Below are positions 1 to 7,067 of a stretch of 46,107 nt of DNA, one piece after another. The stretch is from Fidelibacterota bacterium. GTDB taxonomy: Bacteria > Fidelibacterota > Marinisomatia > Marinisomatales > TCS55. Position 1 is the first letter of the stretch. Each line of letters starts with the position of its first letter. The notes under the pieces are model-generated. The model was not told the origin of the DNA. It ran no database searches and saw only the letters and a list, made by a program, of their open reading frames with translations. The position numbers and the translations under genes were made by a program. The stretch is taken from contig JAERSH010000092.1 of the NCBI GenBank assembly GCA_016845785.1, positions 1 through 46,107 of the forward strand, in the 5' to 3' direction.

Positions 1-1
1 T

Positions 2-415
2 GATCCGGAACTGCATGCCGCCATTATTGAAGCACGACTTAATTTGGCTGACACTAACAATGATATGGCTCAATATCAGGCCGTACTTAAAATGGACCCT
101 CGTAATGCCACCGCCAATTACCATATCCACATGGCCGAGGGTAAGGTTCATCATAAAAAAGGACATAAAAATGGCCAGTGGGACGCCATCCAATCTTTTG
201 CAAAAGCGGCGGCGGCCATCGATTCTTTAGGTGCGCCCCATTATTGGCTTGGTCAAGCCTATGAAAAAAAGGATGAGATGGATTTTGAGCTTCCCTTAGA
301 AGCTTATGACAAAGCACTTGCCCTTTATCTCCCGGATTATTTAAAACCAGAAGTCACTTCCGCGAGAGCTGCACTGCTTAAACGGAAAAAAACATACGAA
401 GATTTCTGGAAATAG
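2..415 (+). CDS. TPR-type helical repeat protein, C-terminal part
   Basis: The reading frame is open from the left edge of the window to a TAG at 413-415, so only the last 137 residues are present and the true start lies outside. The visible part is helical and TPR-like: paired helices separated by phrases such as DPRNATANYH and GAPHYWLGQAYEKKDE, followed by a stretch of the type LEAYDKALALYLPDY. TPR repeats are protein-protein docking modules, and the partner cannot be told from this fragment. No membrane segment or enzyme motif is visible. It points the same way as the envelope/motor operon that begins 134 bases downstream. That gap is long enough for a promoter, so membership of the same transcript is uncertain. 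Confidence 0.7.
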   Translation, partial: DPELHAAIIEARLNLADTNNDMAQYQAVLKMDPRNATANYHIHMAEGKVHHKKGHKNGQWDAIQSFAKAAAAIDSLGAPHYWLGQAYEKKDEMDFELPLEAYDKALALYLPDYLKPEVTSARAALLKRKKTYEDFWK

Positions 416-463
416 ACCCACCCCGCCTTTACTTTTTATCCTGTTTTCTTCTCTATTTTTGAC

Positions 464-492
464 TTGATTCACGAACAGAGCGGAGTTAAACT
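464..492 (+). promoter_or_regulatory. weak candidate promoter for the 550-8000 gene run
   Basis: The 134-base gap before the first secreted-protein gene holds TTGATT (464-469), 17 bases, then TAAACT (487-492), a partial match to the -35/-10 pattern. A GAGGT ribosome-binding site lies just before the ATG at 550. No other signal in the gap is stronger. This is a guess from pattern only. Confidence 0.25.
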
Positions 493-549
493 TTCTATAC
501 CTATAGACGCTTTCGTCTTACGGTGCCACACAATCCGAGGTAAAGATAA

Positions 550-1725
550 ATGGCAAAAAGAATCATATTTAAAAAATCATTAATTGGGGTTTTTATCGCC
601 CTTTTTGCGACAACCCTATTTGCCCAAAAACCACGCAATATTTCCGGAACCCTTGTAGATGGAGATGGAAACAACGTTGTAAATAATACGGTCTTGCTTT
701 TGGCTGAAGACGGTACCGAATCGCAACGGACTGAAACATCAAAAAAACGATTGGGCCGCGGTGGCGGAAAGTTTGAATTTAAAAAAGTGGAGCCGGGCAA
801 TTACACAGTAGAAGCCGATGGCGGCGATGCGGGAAAAGTCAGCATGGCTGTAGAAGTTTCAGATAGTCATGTTAAGCTGGGAGACGTGGTTTTAGCTGTG
901 GGAGCAGCGCCAGCAGAAGCCACCGAAGATGCCCCCGCGACGCCTGAGGCCATACCCATTCCTTCCGCAGAGGGACCCCCTCCTGTTGATTTTAAACCAG
1001 ACCCGGGAAAAGATTATATTTTAAATGAGCTCAGTTTTGAAATCAAAAAAATGACAGCTGAACTCAAATACCTCAATGAAGAATTAGAAAACCTAAAGGC
1101 CCTCAGTAAAATGTGGGTGAATCCCCTTGCCATTTATTCTAAAGAAATTATTATGAAAAATGGCTCCACTGTTTTTGGGAAAATCGTATACCAAGATGAG
1201 ACATCCCTCAAGGTTGAAACATTGGTGGGCTATCTCATTATTAACCGGAAAGATGTGGTCCGGATTGTGGATAATGTGGTAACAGAAGAGCAGGCGGAAT
1301 ATGTACCGGAACAAGTTCGAGACAGTTATACACCGCCGCCCATGCCCAAGCTGGCAGAGCCGCAATACACCTCATCTGAGCGAAATGACGCTAAAAAATA
1401 TTCTGCCAACTGTGTTCTGGTGGGCAACATCAACGAGAAAAAAGATGCCCAAGGAAATATCGTATTTAATGGTGAAATCAAAAATATCGGTGGGCGGAGA
1501 TCTGATTTTGTTAAGGTAGATTTTGTCTTTCGTAAAAATTGGAGTGGCGAAACAAAAACATTAACCACTTTTGTTCGGGGTGGATATCATACATTTGATT
1601 CCGGTATCACCACCGATGCCACATTGCTTCCCGGCGCCACTGGGGCTTTCGAATTATATGTCCCTCACGATTTTGGCTCCTTCATCGGTTACTCTTATGT
1701 AATCGACTGGGAGGAATACGAATAA
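550..1725 (+). CDS. secreted multidomain envelope protein (carboxypeptidase-regulatory-like, coiled coil, FxLYD-like end)
   Basis: The ATG at 550 follows a GAGGT ribosome-binding site and begins a Sec signal peptide: a lysine-rich start, a hydrophobic core at residues 10-24, then FAQ. Next comes a beta-sandwich resembling carboxypeptidase-regulatory-like domains (about 30-116, with GTLVDGDGN and FEFKKVEPGNYTVEADGG). A Pro/Ala/Glu-rich linker (about 118-155), a short coiled coil (about 158-187) and a small beta-barrel-like segment (KNGSTVFGKIVYQDETSLKV, about 203-240) follow. The C-terminus looks like an FxLYD-type domain (NGEIKNIGG through LLPGATGAFELYVP). No enzyme motif is seen, so it is probably a periplasmic or outer-membrane-associated scaffold. 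Its stop codon lies 18 bases before the next start, which suggests co-transcription with the motor genes. Confidence 0.7.
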   Translation: MAKRIIFKKSLIGVFIALFATTLFAQKPRNISGTLVDGDGNNVVNNTVLLLAEDGTESQRTETSKKRLGRGGGKFEFKKVEPGNYTVEADGGDAGKVSMAVEVSDSHVKLGDVVLAVGAAPAEATEDAPATPEAIPIPSAEGPPPVDFKPDPGKDYILNELSFEIKKMTAELKYLNEELENLKALSKMWVNPLAIYSKEIIMKNGSTVFGKIVYQDETSLKVETLVGYLIINRKDVVRIVDNVVTEEQAEYVPEQVRDSYTPPPMPKLAEPQYTSSERNDAKKYSANCVLVGNINEKKDAQGNIVFNGEIKNIGGRRSDFVKVDFVFRKNWSGETKTLTTFVRGGYHTFDSGITTDATLLPGATGAFELYVPHDFGSFIGYSYVIDWEEYE

Positions 1726-1743
1726 GTGCGGTCCGGGGCTCCG

Positions 1744-2592
1744 ATGAACCGAATTAAACCGTTAATGAAAGGACTGACAATCCTTACCGCTATCGGTTCG
1801 CTGGGTGCCCAAGAAACACCCCTTTCAGAGATTTTCTTTTTAGATCTTGGTATTGTTATTGAACCGGCGAAAGGATCTGAAACCTATTCTCGGGTTGTAA
1901 ACAAACCATCAGAAGAGGTGTCCTTTAAAATTAAAAAGGTCGAAAGCGGTTCTGTTTATATGGCCTCGAGTGAAAAACTCCTATCCACACTGGGGCGAAT
2001 CAATAATCGAATCGAAAAATTGGAATCCTCCTTTCAAACTGAAATGAATGCACTGCGCCAAGAAAATGTAGAATTGAGACAAACACTCGCCACGCTTCAA
2101 CTAGAGACAATAAAAAATGCCCCGCTACCCTTAAAGGAAATTCCGGTAGATGTGGTTGAGAAAAAAACCGAAGCAGATTCAGAGGTTGAAAATGTTGCAG
2201 CTAAACCGGCGCCAAAATTTGACCAATCCATATATATGGCCGGCGTGTTTGCCTACCAGCGAGAAGATTTTAAAACTGCCATTCAAAAATTCTCTTCTCT
2301 TGCCCTATCATCCGCGCCAAAAAAGACCGGTGAAAATGTGAGGTATTGGATGGCCGATGCCCACCAACAATTGGGTGATTATGAAAAGGCCCTTTCTCTT
2401 CTCGATCAAATTACAATTTCGGGCACAATTCGCAATGACGATGCCCTAGTACAAAAGGGCCTGCTGCATCGGAAAATGGGAAATGAACCATTGGCCCAAT
2501 TGGCTTTTGGTGATGTAGTCGCTCACCACCCTGAAAGTGAATATTTTCGATTGGCCCAAATGGAATTAAAAAAATCTGACGGTATGAAATGA
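1744..2592 (+). CDS. periplasmic coiled-coil/TPR protein, CpoB (YbgF)-like
   Basis: I chose the ATG at 1744 over an in-frame GTG at 1726 because it begins a signal peptide directly (basic start, hydrophobic core, GAQE cleavage-like site). The product is 282 residues. It has a coiled coil at about 75-120 (INNRIEKLESSF, LRQENVELRQTLATLQ), a charged linker, and a C-terminal TPR block (YMAGVFAYQREDFKTAIQKF, YWMADAHQQLGDYEKALSLL). This order, coiled coil then TPR, is that of CpoB/YbgF, the periplasmic partner of the Tol-Pal system, but the similarity is architectural only. Its last four bases overlap the next gene (ATGA), so the two are translationally coupled. In this operon it is a candidate periplasmic connector between the motor and the outer membrane. 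Confidence 0.7.
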   Translation: MNRIKPLMKGLTILTAIGSLGAQETPLSEIFFLDLGIVIEPAKGSETYSRVVNKPSEEVSFKIKKVESGSVYMASSEKLLSTLGRINNRIEKLESSFQTEMNALRQENVELRQTLATLQLETIKNAPLPLKEIPVDVVEKKTEADSEVENVAAKPAPKFDQSIYMAGVFAYQREDFKTAIQKFSSLALSSAPKKTGENVRYWMADAHQQLGDYEKALSLLDQITISGTIRNDDALVQKGLLHRKMGNEPLAQLAFGDVVAHHPESEYFRLAQMELKKSDGMK

Positions 2593-3938
2593 AACGTTTA
2601 ATAAAACTAATTACACTTACCTTTATTTTGGTGTCCATTGGTTATAGCGCCACGCGTGTGGCCTACCTCCGACCCGGACCCATGATGAAAATACCCTTTT
2701 CATCTGTGAGCCAATCCCCCTATCTGTTTACGGCAGGATTTGGCTCTGAATTACACAATTTTTCTCCTTTTAATACAGCCAGTGGCGGCTATTTCAGTAT
2801 GGAGACTTCTGGCTGGACGTTTGGTTTTTCAACGGCGCAGGGGGCAGACACCACGCGTCTTGCTAATCTTGAAGTCTCTACTTATAAAGCACCTGTAGAG
2901 TTTGGATTTCATCTCCAGAGGCGGGTTTTTGTAAGAAACAATGTATCGTTCTCTGTTGGCCTCCAAGATATTGTATTTGAAAACAGCACCGGGGGACTAA
3001 ACCTAGATCCGAAAGAATTGTCCTTTTTTGGTGTGGTCAGTTCTCAAAAGGCCATGGGAAAATATAATACAAATATGTTCATCGGTTTTGGTACGGGCGG
3101 CTTTGGTGCGATTGACACTGTCCAAACTGATACACTTTCAAAACAACCTACCGGTACAAATGCCGGTGTGTTTGCAGGTGCAATTGTAAAAACGCCTTAT
3201 TTAGAAAAATGGGGCGGTGTAGATATTGTGGGTGAATTCGACGGTAACGGCATCAATGTGGGACTCCGCATCCCCCTTACCTCGGACTATCGCCTTAACC
3301 TAGGGTTCACCCACATAGAAAAATTACCCAAATGGAAAGAGCGGTATTGGGAGGGTCATGCCGGCATGACCATTGGATTTGAAATTTCTGCCCCTCGTGG
3401 TTCAGGAATCAAAACCCCAGGCGGCGGACCCTCGCCCGCTCCGCTTCAACCGGGCCCCATCAACATGGCGGACATGGATACGACGCTTATGATGGCAGAC
3501 TATACTGTCAATACGCTTCGTGATTCTATGGGCCTCATGACCAACGAAATGCGGAATCTTATGACTCGACTTTCGGCCATGGAGCAACACTCTAAATTTT
3601 TAGAAGATTCATTAAAAGCGGTTCGACTGAATAACAATGTAAGCGAACAAAACATGAATAACGCCATGCGCCACTTGTCTCGCTCTTTGCGTTATTTTTA
3701 TGCGGGCAACTATCGCTCATCACTCCAAGAAGTTGAGGCCGCTTTAGAACTGAATCCAAATTTAGCATTGGCTTATGCCCGACGGGGGTCGATTTATTAT
3801 AAATTGGGGGATATTCAACGGGCCACCATCAATTGGAACTTGGCGTTACGGATGGATCCGGAATATGATGATGTAAGAAATGTGCTGAAAGCACTGCATG
3901 AAAATCGTTTGAAATCAACCAGCATGATTGAGGAATAA
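2589..3938 (+). CDS. putative outer-membrane beta-barrel protein with C-terminal TPR repeats
   Basis: The start overlaps the previous stop (ATGA) and begins a signal peptide (residues 1-20). Residues about 30-270 are Gly/aromatic-rich alternating beta strands (SGGYFSMETSGWTFGFS, VEFGFHLQRRVFVRNNVSFSV, GINVGLRIPLTSDYRLNLGF) typical of an outer-membrane barrel, similar in style to PorV/PorQ-type proteins. A Gly/Pro linker (277-290) leads to a coiled coil (about 305-350) and two TPR units (about 362-436, YFYAGNYRSSLQEVEAALELNP and LAYARRGSIYYKLGDIQRAT). Periplasmic TPRs tethered to a barrel would suit docking to an inner-membrane machine. The gene ends two bases before motA, strong evidence that it is expressed with the stator and rotor genes. 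Its function is inferred from layout only. Confidence 0.7.
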   Translation: MKRLIKLITLTFILVSIGYSATRVAYLRPGPMMKIPFSSVSQSPYLFTAGFGSELHNFSPFNTASGGYFSMETSGWTFGFSTAQGADTTRLANLEVSTYKAPVEFGFHLQRRVFVRNNVSFSVGLQDIVFENSTGGLNLDPKELSFFGVVSSQKAMGKYNTNMFIGFGTGGFGAIDTVQTDTLSKQPTGTNAGVFAGAIVKTPYLEKWGGVDIVGEFDGNGINVGLRIPLTSDYRLNLGFTHIEKLPKWKERYWEGHAGMTIGFEISAPRGSGIKTPGGGPSPAPLQPGPINMADMDTTLMMADYTVNTLRDSMGLMTNEMRNLMTRLSAMEQHSKFLEDSLKAVRLNNNVSEQNMNNAMRHLSRSLRYFYAGNYRSSLQEVEAALELNPNLALAYARRGSIYYKLGDIQRATINWNLALRMDPEYDDVRNVLKALHENRLKSTSMIEE

Positions 3939-3940
3939 TT

Positions 3941-4729
3941 ATGGATATTGCAACCCTCATAGGTATTGTATTGGGACTTGGGTCTATTTTTGCCGGCATC
4001 TTTTTGGCGGCAACAGCTGCCGGTGCAAGTATGGCCGGATTTTTGTCTCCATCCAGTTTTGCCATCGTTTTTGGAGGCATGGTTGCCTCTGTTTCTGTTG
4101 CGTTCCCCCTAAAGGATGTACTCCAACTGGGGAAAGCTATGGCAGCCGTTTTTAAAGGTGGGAAGGATACCTTGGGCGACCAGGTGGATGAAGCTGTAGA
4201 AGCATCCGAAATAGCCCGGAAAGGAACAGCCGACCTGGAAAATCATGTAGGCAACATAAATAGTTTCTTTTTTCGGGACGGGTGTCAAATGGTCATCGAT
4301 GGATACTCTCTGGAAGAATTGACCGATATTTTATATACTCGGATCGACTACCGCGAATTACGTGAAAACACTCAAGCCGGCCTCTTTAAATCTATGGGTG
4401 TCATGGCGCCCGCCTGGGGAATGATCGGTACATTGATTGGTCTCGTCATTATGTTGGCTGGGTTTGGCGGTGAAGGTGGCGGTACCGAAGCCTTGGGTGC
4501 CGGTATGTCCGCAGCATTAATTACCACATTTTACGGTGCTGTTTTTGCCAACCTTTTCTTTTTGCCCATGGCAGATAAATTAAAAACACGGATTTCATTC
4601 ACCAGCACGATTCAAAATTTGCAGGTTGAAGCGGCGCGGTTGATTCATCAGAAAAAACATCCGATTATTGTTCGTGAAAAACTGAATTCATTCATTCCAC
4701 CTAAAGAATGGAAATCGGACGAAGGTTGA
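3941..4729 (+). CDS. motA: MotA-type stator subunit
   Basis: This 262-residue protein has the usual MotA length and four membrane segments (about 3-24, 38-56, 153-173, 190-211). A large cytoplasmic loop lies between the second and third. The third segment carries the MotA signature MAPAWGMIGTLIGLV, with a conserved proline (P157). The fourth carries YGAVFANLFFLPMADKL, with the second conserved proline (P209). The loop phrase IARKGTADLE supplies an Arg (93) and Glu (100) that plausibly correspond to the FliG-contacting Arg90 and Glu98 of E. coli MotA. With MotB it forms the ion channel that turns ion flow into torque. It lies 2 bases after the barrel/TPR gene and 5 bases before motB. The fit is to MotA rather than TolQ/ExbB; a separate ExbB is encoded at 22235-22861. 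Confidence 0.93.
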   Translation: MDIATLIGIVLGLGSIFAGIFLAATAAGASMAGFLSPSSFAIVFGGMVASVSVAFPLKDVLQLGKAMAAVFKGGKDTLGDQVDEAVEASEIARKGTADLENHVGNINSFFFRDGCQMVIDGYSLEELTDILYTRIDYRELRENTQAGLFKSMGVMAPAWGMIGTLIGLVIMLAGFGGEGGGTEALGAGMSAALITTFYGAVFANLFFLPMADKLKTRISFTSTIQNLQVEAARLIHQKKHPIIVREKLNSFIPPKEWKSDEG

Positions 4730-4734
4730 TCTAA

Positions 4735-5523
4735 ATGGCTGCTACGCCCCAAGAAAGAAAGAAGTTTATAAAACAAGGAATGGAGATGGTGGACGAGGGG
4801 TTGCCGGGCTGGTTCGGCACCTTTGCGGATATGATGACACTCTTGTTTGCCTTCTTTGTTTTGTTGGCGGCGATTTCAACGATTGATCCGGTCAAGCTGC
4901 AAGAAATGGCAGATGGTATGGGCAAATCTGTGGGGAAAAAGGTTAAAGTTGAAAATCAGGCCATGACCCTTTCGGATATTAAGAAAGCGGCACAGAAAAT
5001 GGTTGAAGACATGGGTGAAGATGGTGAAACAGGTGAAAAGCCTGTGGAGGTGACCACCGGCCCCAAGGGTGTTACTATTGGTATTTCTTCTGACATTAGT
5101 TTTCAGTCTGGTTCTGCACAAACGAAACCAGGCTTTTTAGACATTTTGAAAAAAATATTACCAACCATTCAGGAGTCTTATTTTAAGCTTGCAATAGAGG
5201 GACACACAGACAGTGACCCCCTACCAAAAGCGCTACAAGTAAAATACCCCAGCAACTGGGAACTTTCCGGGGCCCGAGCAGCAGCTGTGGTGCGACTCTT
5301 AATTGGATTGGGCGTCGACCCCACCCGCCTAGAGGCAGTGGGGTATGGTGAATTTGTGCCCAGGGATAAAACTACAGCTGAGGTAATTACGACAGATTTA
5401 ATACAAAAATATAATTCAAATCCCCAACAAAAAGCGCGAAACCGACGTGTAGAAATTACCTTTTTAGCGCCACGTGGCGGACCGGTAGGCAAAAGCACGG
5501 CTCAACAAACAGGGGATAAGTAA
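4735..5523 (+). CDS. motB: MotB-type stator subunit with OmpA-like peptidoglycan-binding domain
   Basis: MotB pairs with MotA in the stator, carries the ion on an Asp and anchors the unit to peptidoglycan. The single membrane segment follows LPGWFGTFADMMTLLFAFF. The Asp is residue 32, the same number as the proton-binding Asp of E. coli MotB. Residues about 50-90 form the plug/linker region. A C-terminal OmpA-like domain (about 120-250) has IEGHTDSDPL, the MotB-typical PSNWELSGARAAAVVRLL, VGYGEFVPRD and the NRRVEITF end. Length (262) is slightly below that of E. coli MotB (308). All key parts of an active stator are present, so the system is likely energised. Position immediately after motA and before the FliF-like gene indicates one operon. 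Confidence 0.93.
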   Translation: MAATPQERKKFIKQGMEMVDEGLPGWFGTFADMMTLLFAFFVLLAAISTIDPVKLQEMADGMGKSVGKKVKVENQAMTLSDIKKAAQKMVEDMGEDGETGEKPVEVTTGPKGVTIGISSDISFQSGSAQTKPGFLDILKKILPTIQESYFKLAIEGHTDSDPLPKALQVKYPSNWELSGARAAAVVRLLIGLGVDPTRLEAVGYGEFVPRDKTTAEVITTDLIQKYNSNPQQKARNRRVEITFLAPRGGPVGKSTAQQTGDK

Positions 5524-5549
5524 AAATTCATATGGATAAGGGAGTTGAT

Positions 5550-7058
5550 ATGAAAAAGCGGAGTAAACAGGTATTGAGATATGCCTTCACATTGGGGCTA
5601 ATGTTGGTCATTGGACTTGGACAGTCCAGCGGGTATTTGGCTCAGAAACTTATGATTGAAAATAACCTGAGAAAGCGTATTTCAGATGCGCTTGAAAAGG
5701 TGATTGATAATCGAAAATATGTGATTGATGTGAGCGTTGATTTAGAAATTAGCAGTGCTTACGAAAATCAAACCACCTATTCCCCCGGCGGGAACGATGG
5801 TGTCGAATCATTAAAAGCTGCAGAAGATATATTGGCAGCGAAAGAAGGTTCATCCAGCGGTAGTGTGGGATTACCAATTCCAGGATTTGATTTTACTGCA
5901 GAAACATCTTCTGAAGGAGAAGAGGTTGTCCCGGATGTGGCAGAACCCTCCATGGATAAACCAGTGGGAGACAATGTGGTTTCCCGCACACAAACTGAAA
6001 CTCGACCTGCAATGGCATCTGTTCGCAATATGGAGATTAGCATCATCATACAAGAAGGCGCCGCCCCAGAGTTAATCGAAAATATTCGCCAAGTGGTTAT
6101 GGTTGCTTCCCGCTTCAACCGTCCCCGTGGTGATATTTTAAGTATTATGACTGCAAGTTTTAAAGAGCGTCGTGATGAAAAATCGGCAGAACAAGTTCTA
6201 TTAAAAAATATCGCGGAAAAGCTGGAGTCCCTTGAAAGCCAGCGAGAACGGCTGGGTGAGGTCGATTGGAAACAAGAGCTTGAAAACTATAAAGAATCTG
6301 AAGCGGAACGCCGTCAAGAAGATCGTCTTTACTTTCAATCCAAGTTGGCAGAATTCGAATCTGCCGCCCGGGACCAATCTTATGACCAAGAACGACAAGC
6401 CATGCTTCGGCAAGACTCGGTTCGGCTTCAGGCGTTGAATGAAGAAATTCAAAACCTTAAATCCTTTTTAGGTACCGCAGATCTTTCAGATTCTGCTGCT
6501 GCTGAAGCCCAATCTTCGGTTCAAACCAAACTCGGCGAAAAAGAATCTTTGGACGAACAGATTGCCGAAAAATTGGCCATGCTGGACAAGGTACAAAATG
6601 AATTGGATAGCCAACCGCAAAGCGGTGGCGGCAATGGTATGCTCATTTTTGTTGCCGTCCTCAGCGCTTTAGTTATTGTACTTATTGTTGTTCTTGTTTT
6701 TGTCTTAATGAACAAGCCAAAAGAGCCAACCGTGCCTCCATGGATGATGTATCCACCTCGGCGGCCTAAAAAAAAAGATAGTGGGGTAACACCATCTGCC
6801 CCAACTCCTGCACCAGCAACACCGCCTGCGGAACATCCTACCCCGCCCTCAACTGAAGACGTGGCCGTGTTACAAAGCGAAGTAAACGATATGAAGCAGG
6901 CTGTAGTATCTATGAGTGTTGGGCAGCCTCAGGCCGCAACAAAAATTGTAAAAGATTGGATATTAGAAGAAGCGCCACCGGAGCCAGAACCAGCACCGGT
7001 TGCACCCGAGCCCGAAGACGATGGCGGTAAAAAGAAGAAGAAAAAGAAGAAAAAATAA
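5550..7058 (+). CDS. reduced FliF-like (MS-ring-like) membrane protein with FliG-binding-like tail
   Basis: I chose the ATG at 5550, preceded by AAGGGAG with good spacing, over an ATG at 5532 that lacks a ribosome-binding site. In the resulting 502 residues, membrane segment 1 (about 10-28) is followed by the first half of a FliF RBM3-like domain (LRKRISDALEKVIDNRKYVIDVSVDLEI in two pieces, about 40-67). After an insert of about 90 residues comes the second half (VRNMEISIIIQEG, then NRPRGDILSIMTASF, about 158-204), with the RGD...F ending seen in FliF. A long coiled coil (about 213-355) precedes membrane segment 2 (about 362-387). The cytoplasmic tail contains QPQAATKIVKDWILEE (459-474), which resembles the FliF motif that binds FliG. 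The RBM1/RBM2 domains of flagellar FliF are absent. The protein ends in nine lysines. Next to a FliG-like gene, it is probably the rotor's membrane base. Confidence 0.72.
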   Translation: MKKRSKQVLRYAFTLGLMLVIGLGQSSGYLAQKLMIENNLRKRISDALEKVIDNRKYVIDVSVDLEISSAYENQTTYSPGGNDGVESLKAAEDILAAKEGSSSGSVGLPIPGFDFTAETSSEGEEVVPDVAEPSMDKPVGDNVVSRTQTETRPAMASVRNMEISIIIQEGAAPELIENIRQVVMVASRFNRPRGDILSIMTASFKERRDEKSAEQVLLKNIAEKLESLESQRERLGEVDWKQELENYKESEAERRQEDRLYFQSKLAEFESAARDQSYDQERQAMLRQDSVRLQALNEEIQNLKSFLGTADLSDSAAAEAQSSVQTKLGEKESLDEQIAEKLAMLDKVQNELDSQPQSGGGNGMLIFVAVLSALVIVLIVVLVFVLMNKPKEPTVPPWMMYPPRRPKKKDSGVTPSAPTPAPATPPAEHPTPPSTEDVAVLQSEVNDMKQAVVSMSVGQPQAATKIVKDWILEEAPPEPEPAPVAPEPEDDGGKKKKKKKKK

Positions 7059-7067
7059 GAGGCTTTT

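Noticed and set aside
3941-5523. MotA/MotB pair as a Zorya anti-phage system (ZorA/ZorB)
   Set aside because: ZorA has a long cytoplasmic tail and Zorya has ZorC/ZorD (a helicase) alongside. Here MotA is the ordinary 262 residues and the neighbours are FliF-like and FliG-like, with no nuclease or helicase.
5532-5549. Upstream ATG at 5532 for the FliF-like gene
   Set aside because: No ribosome-binding site precedes it, while AAGGGAG stands at good spacing before the ATG at 5550.
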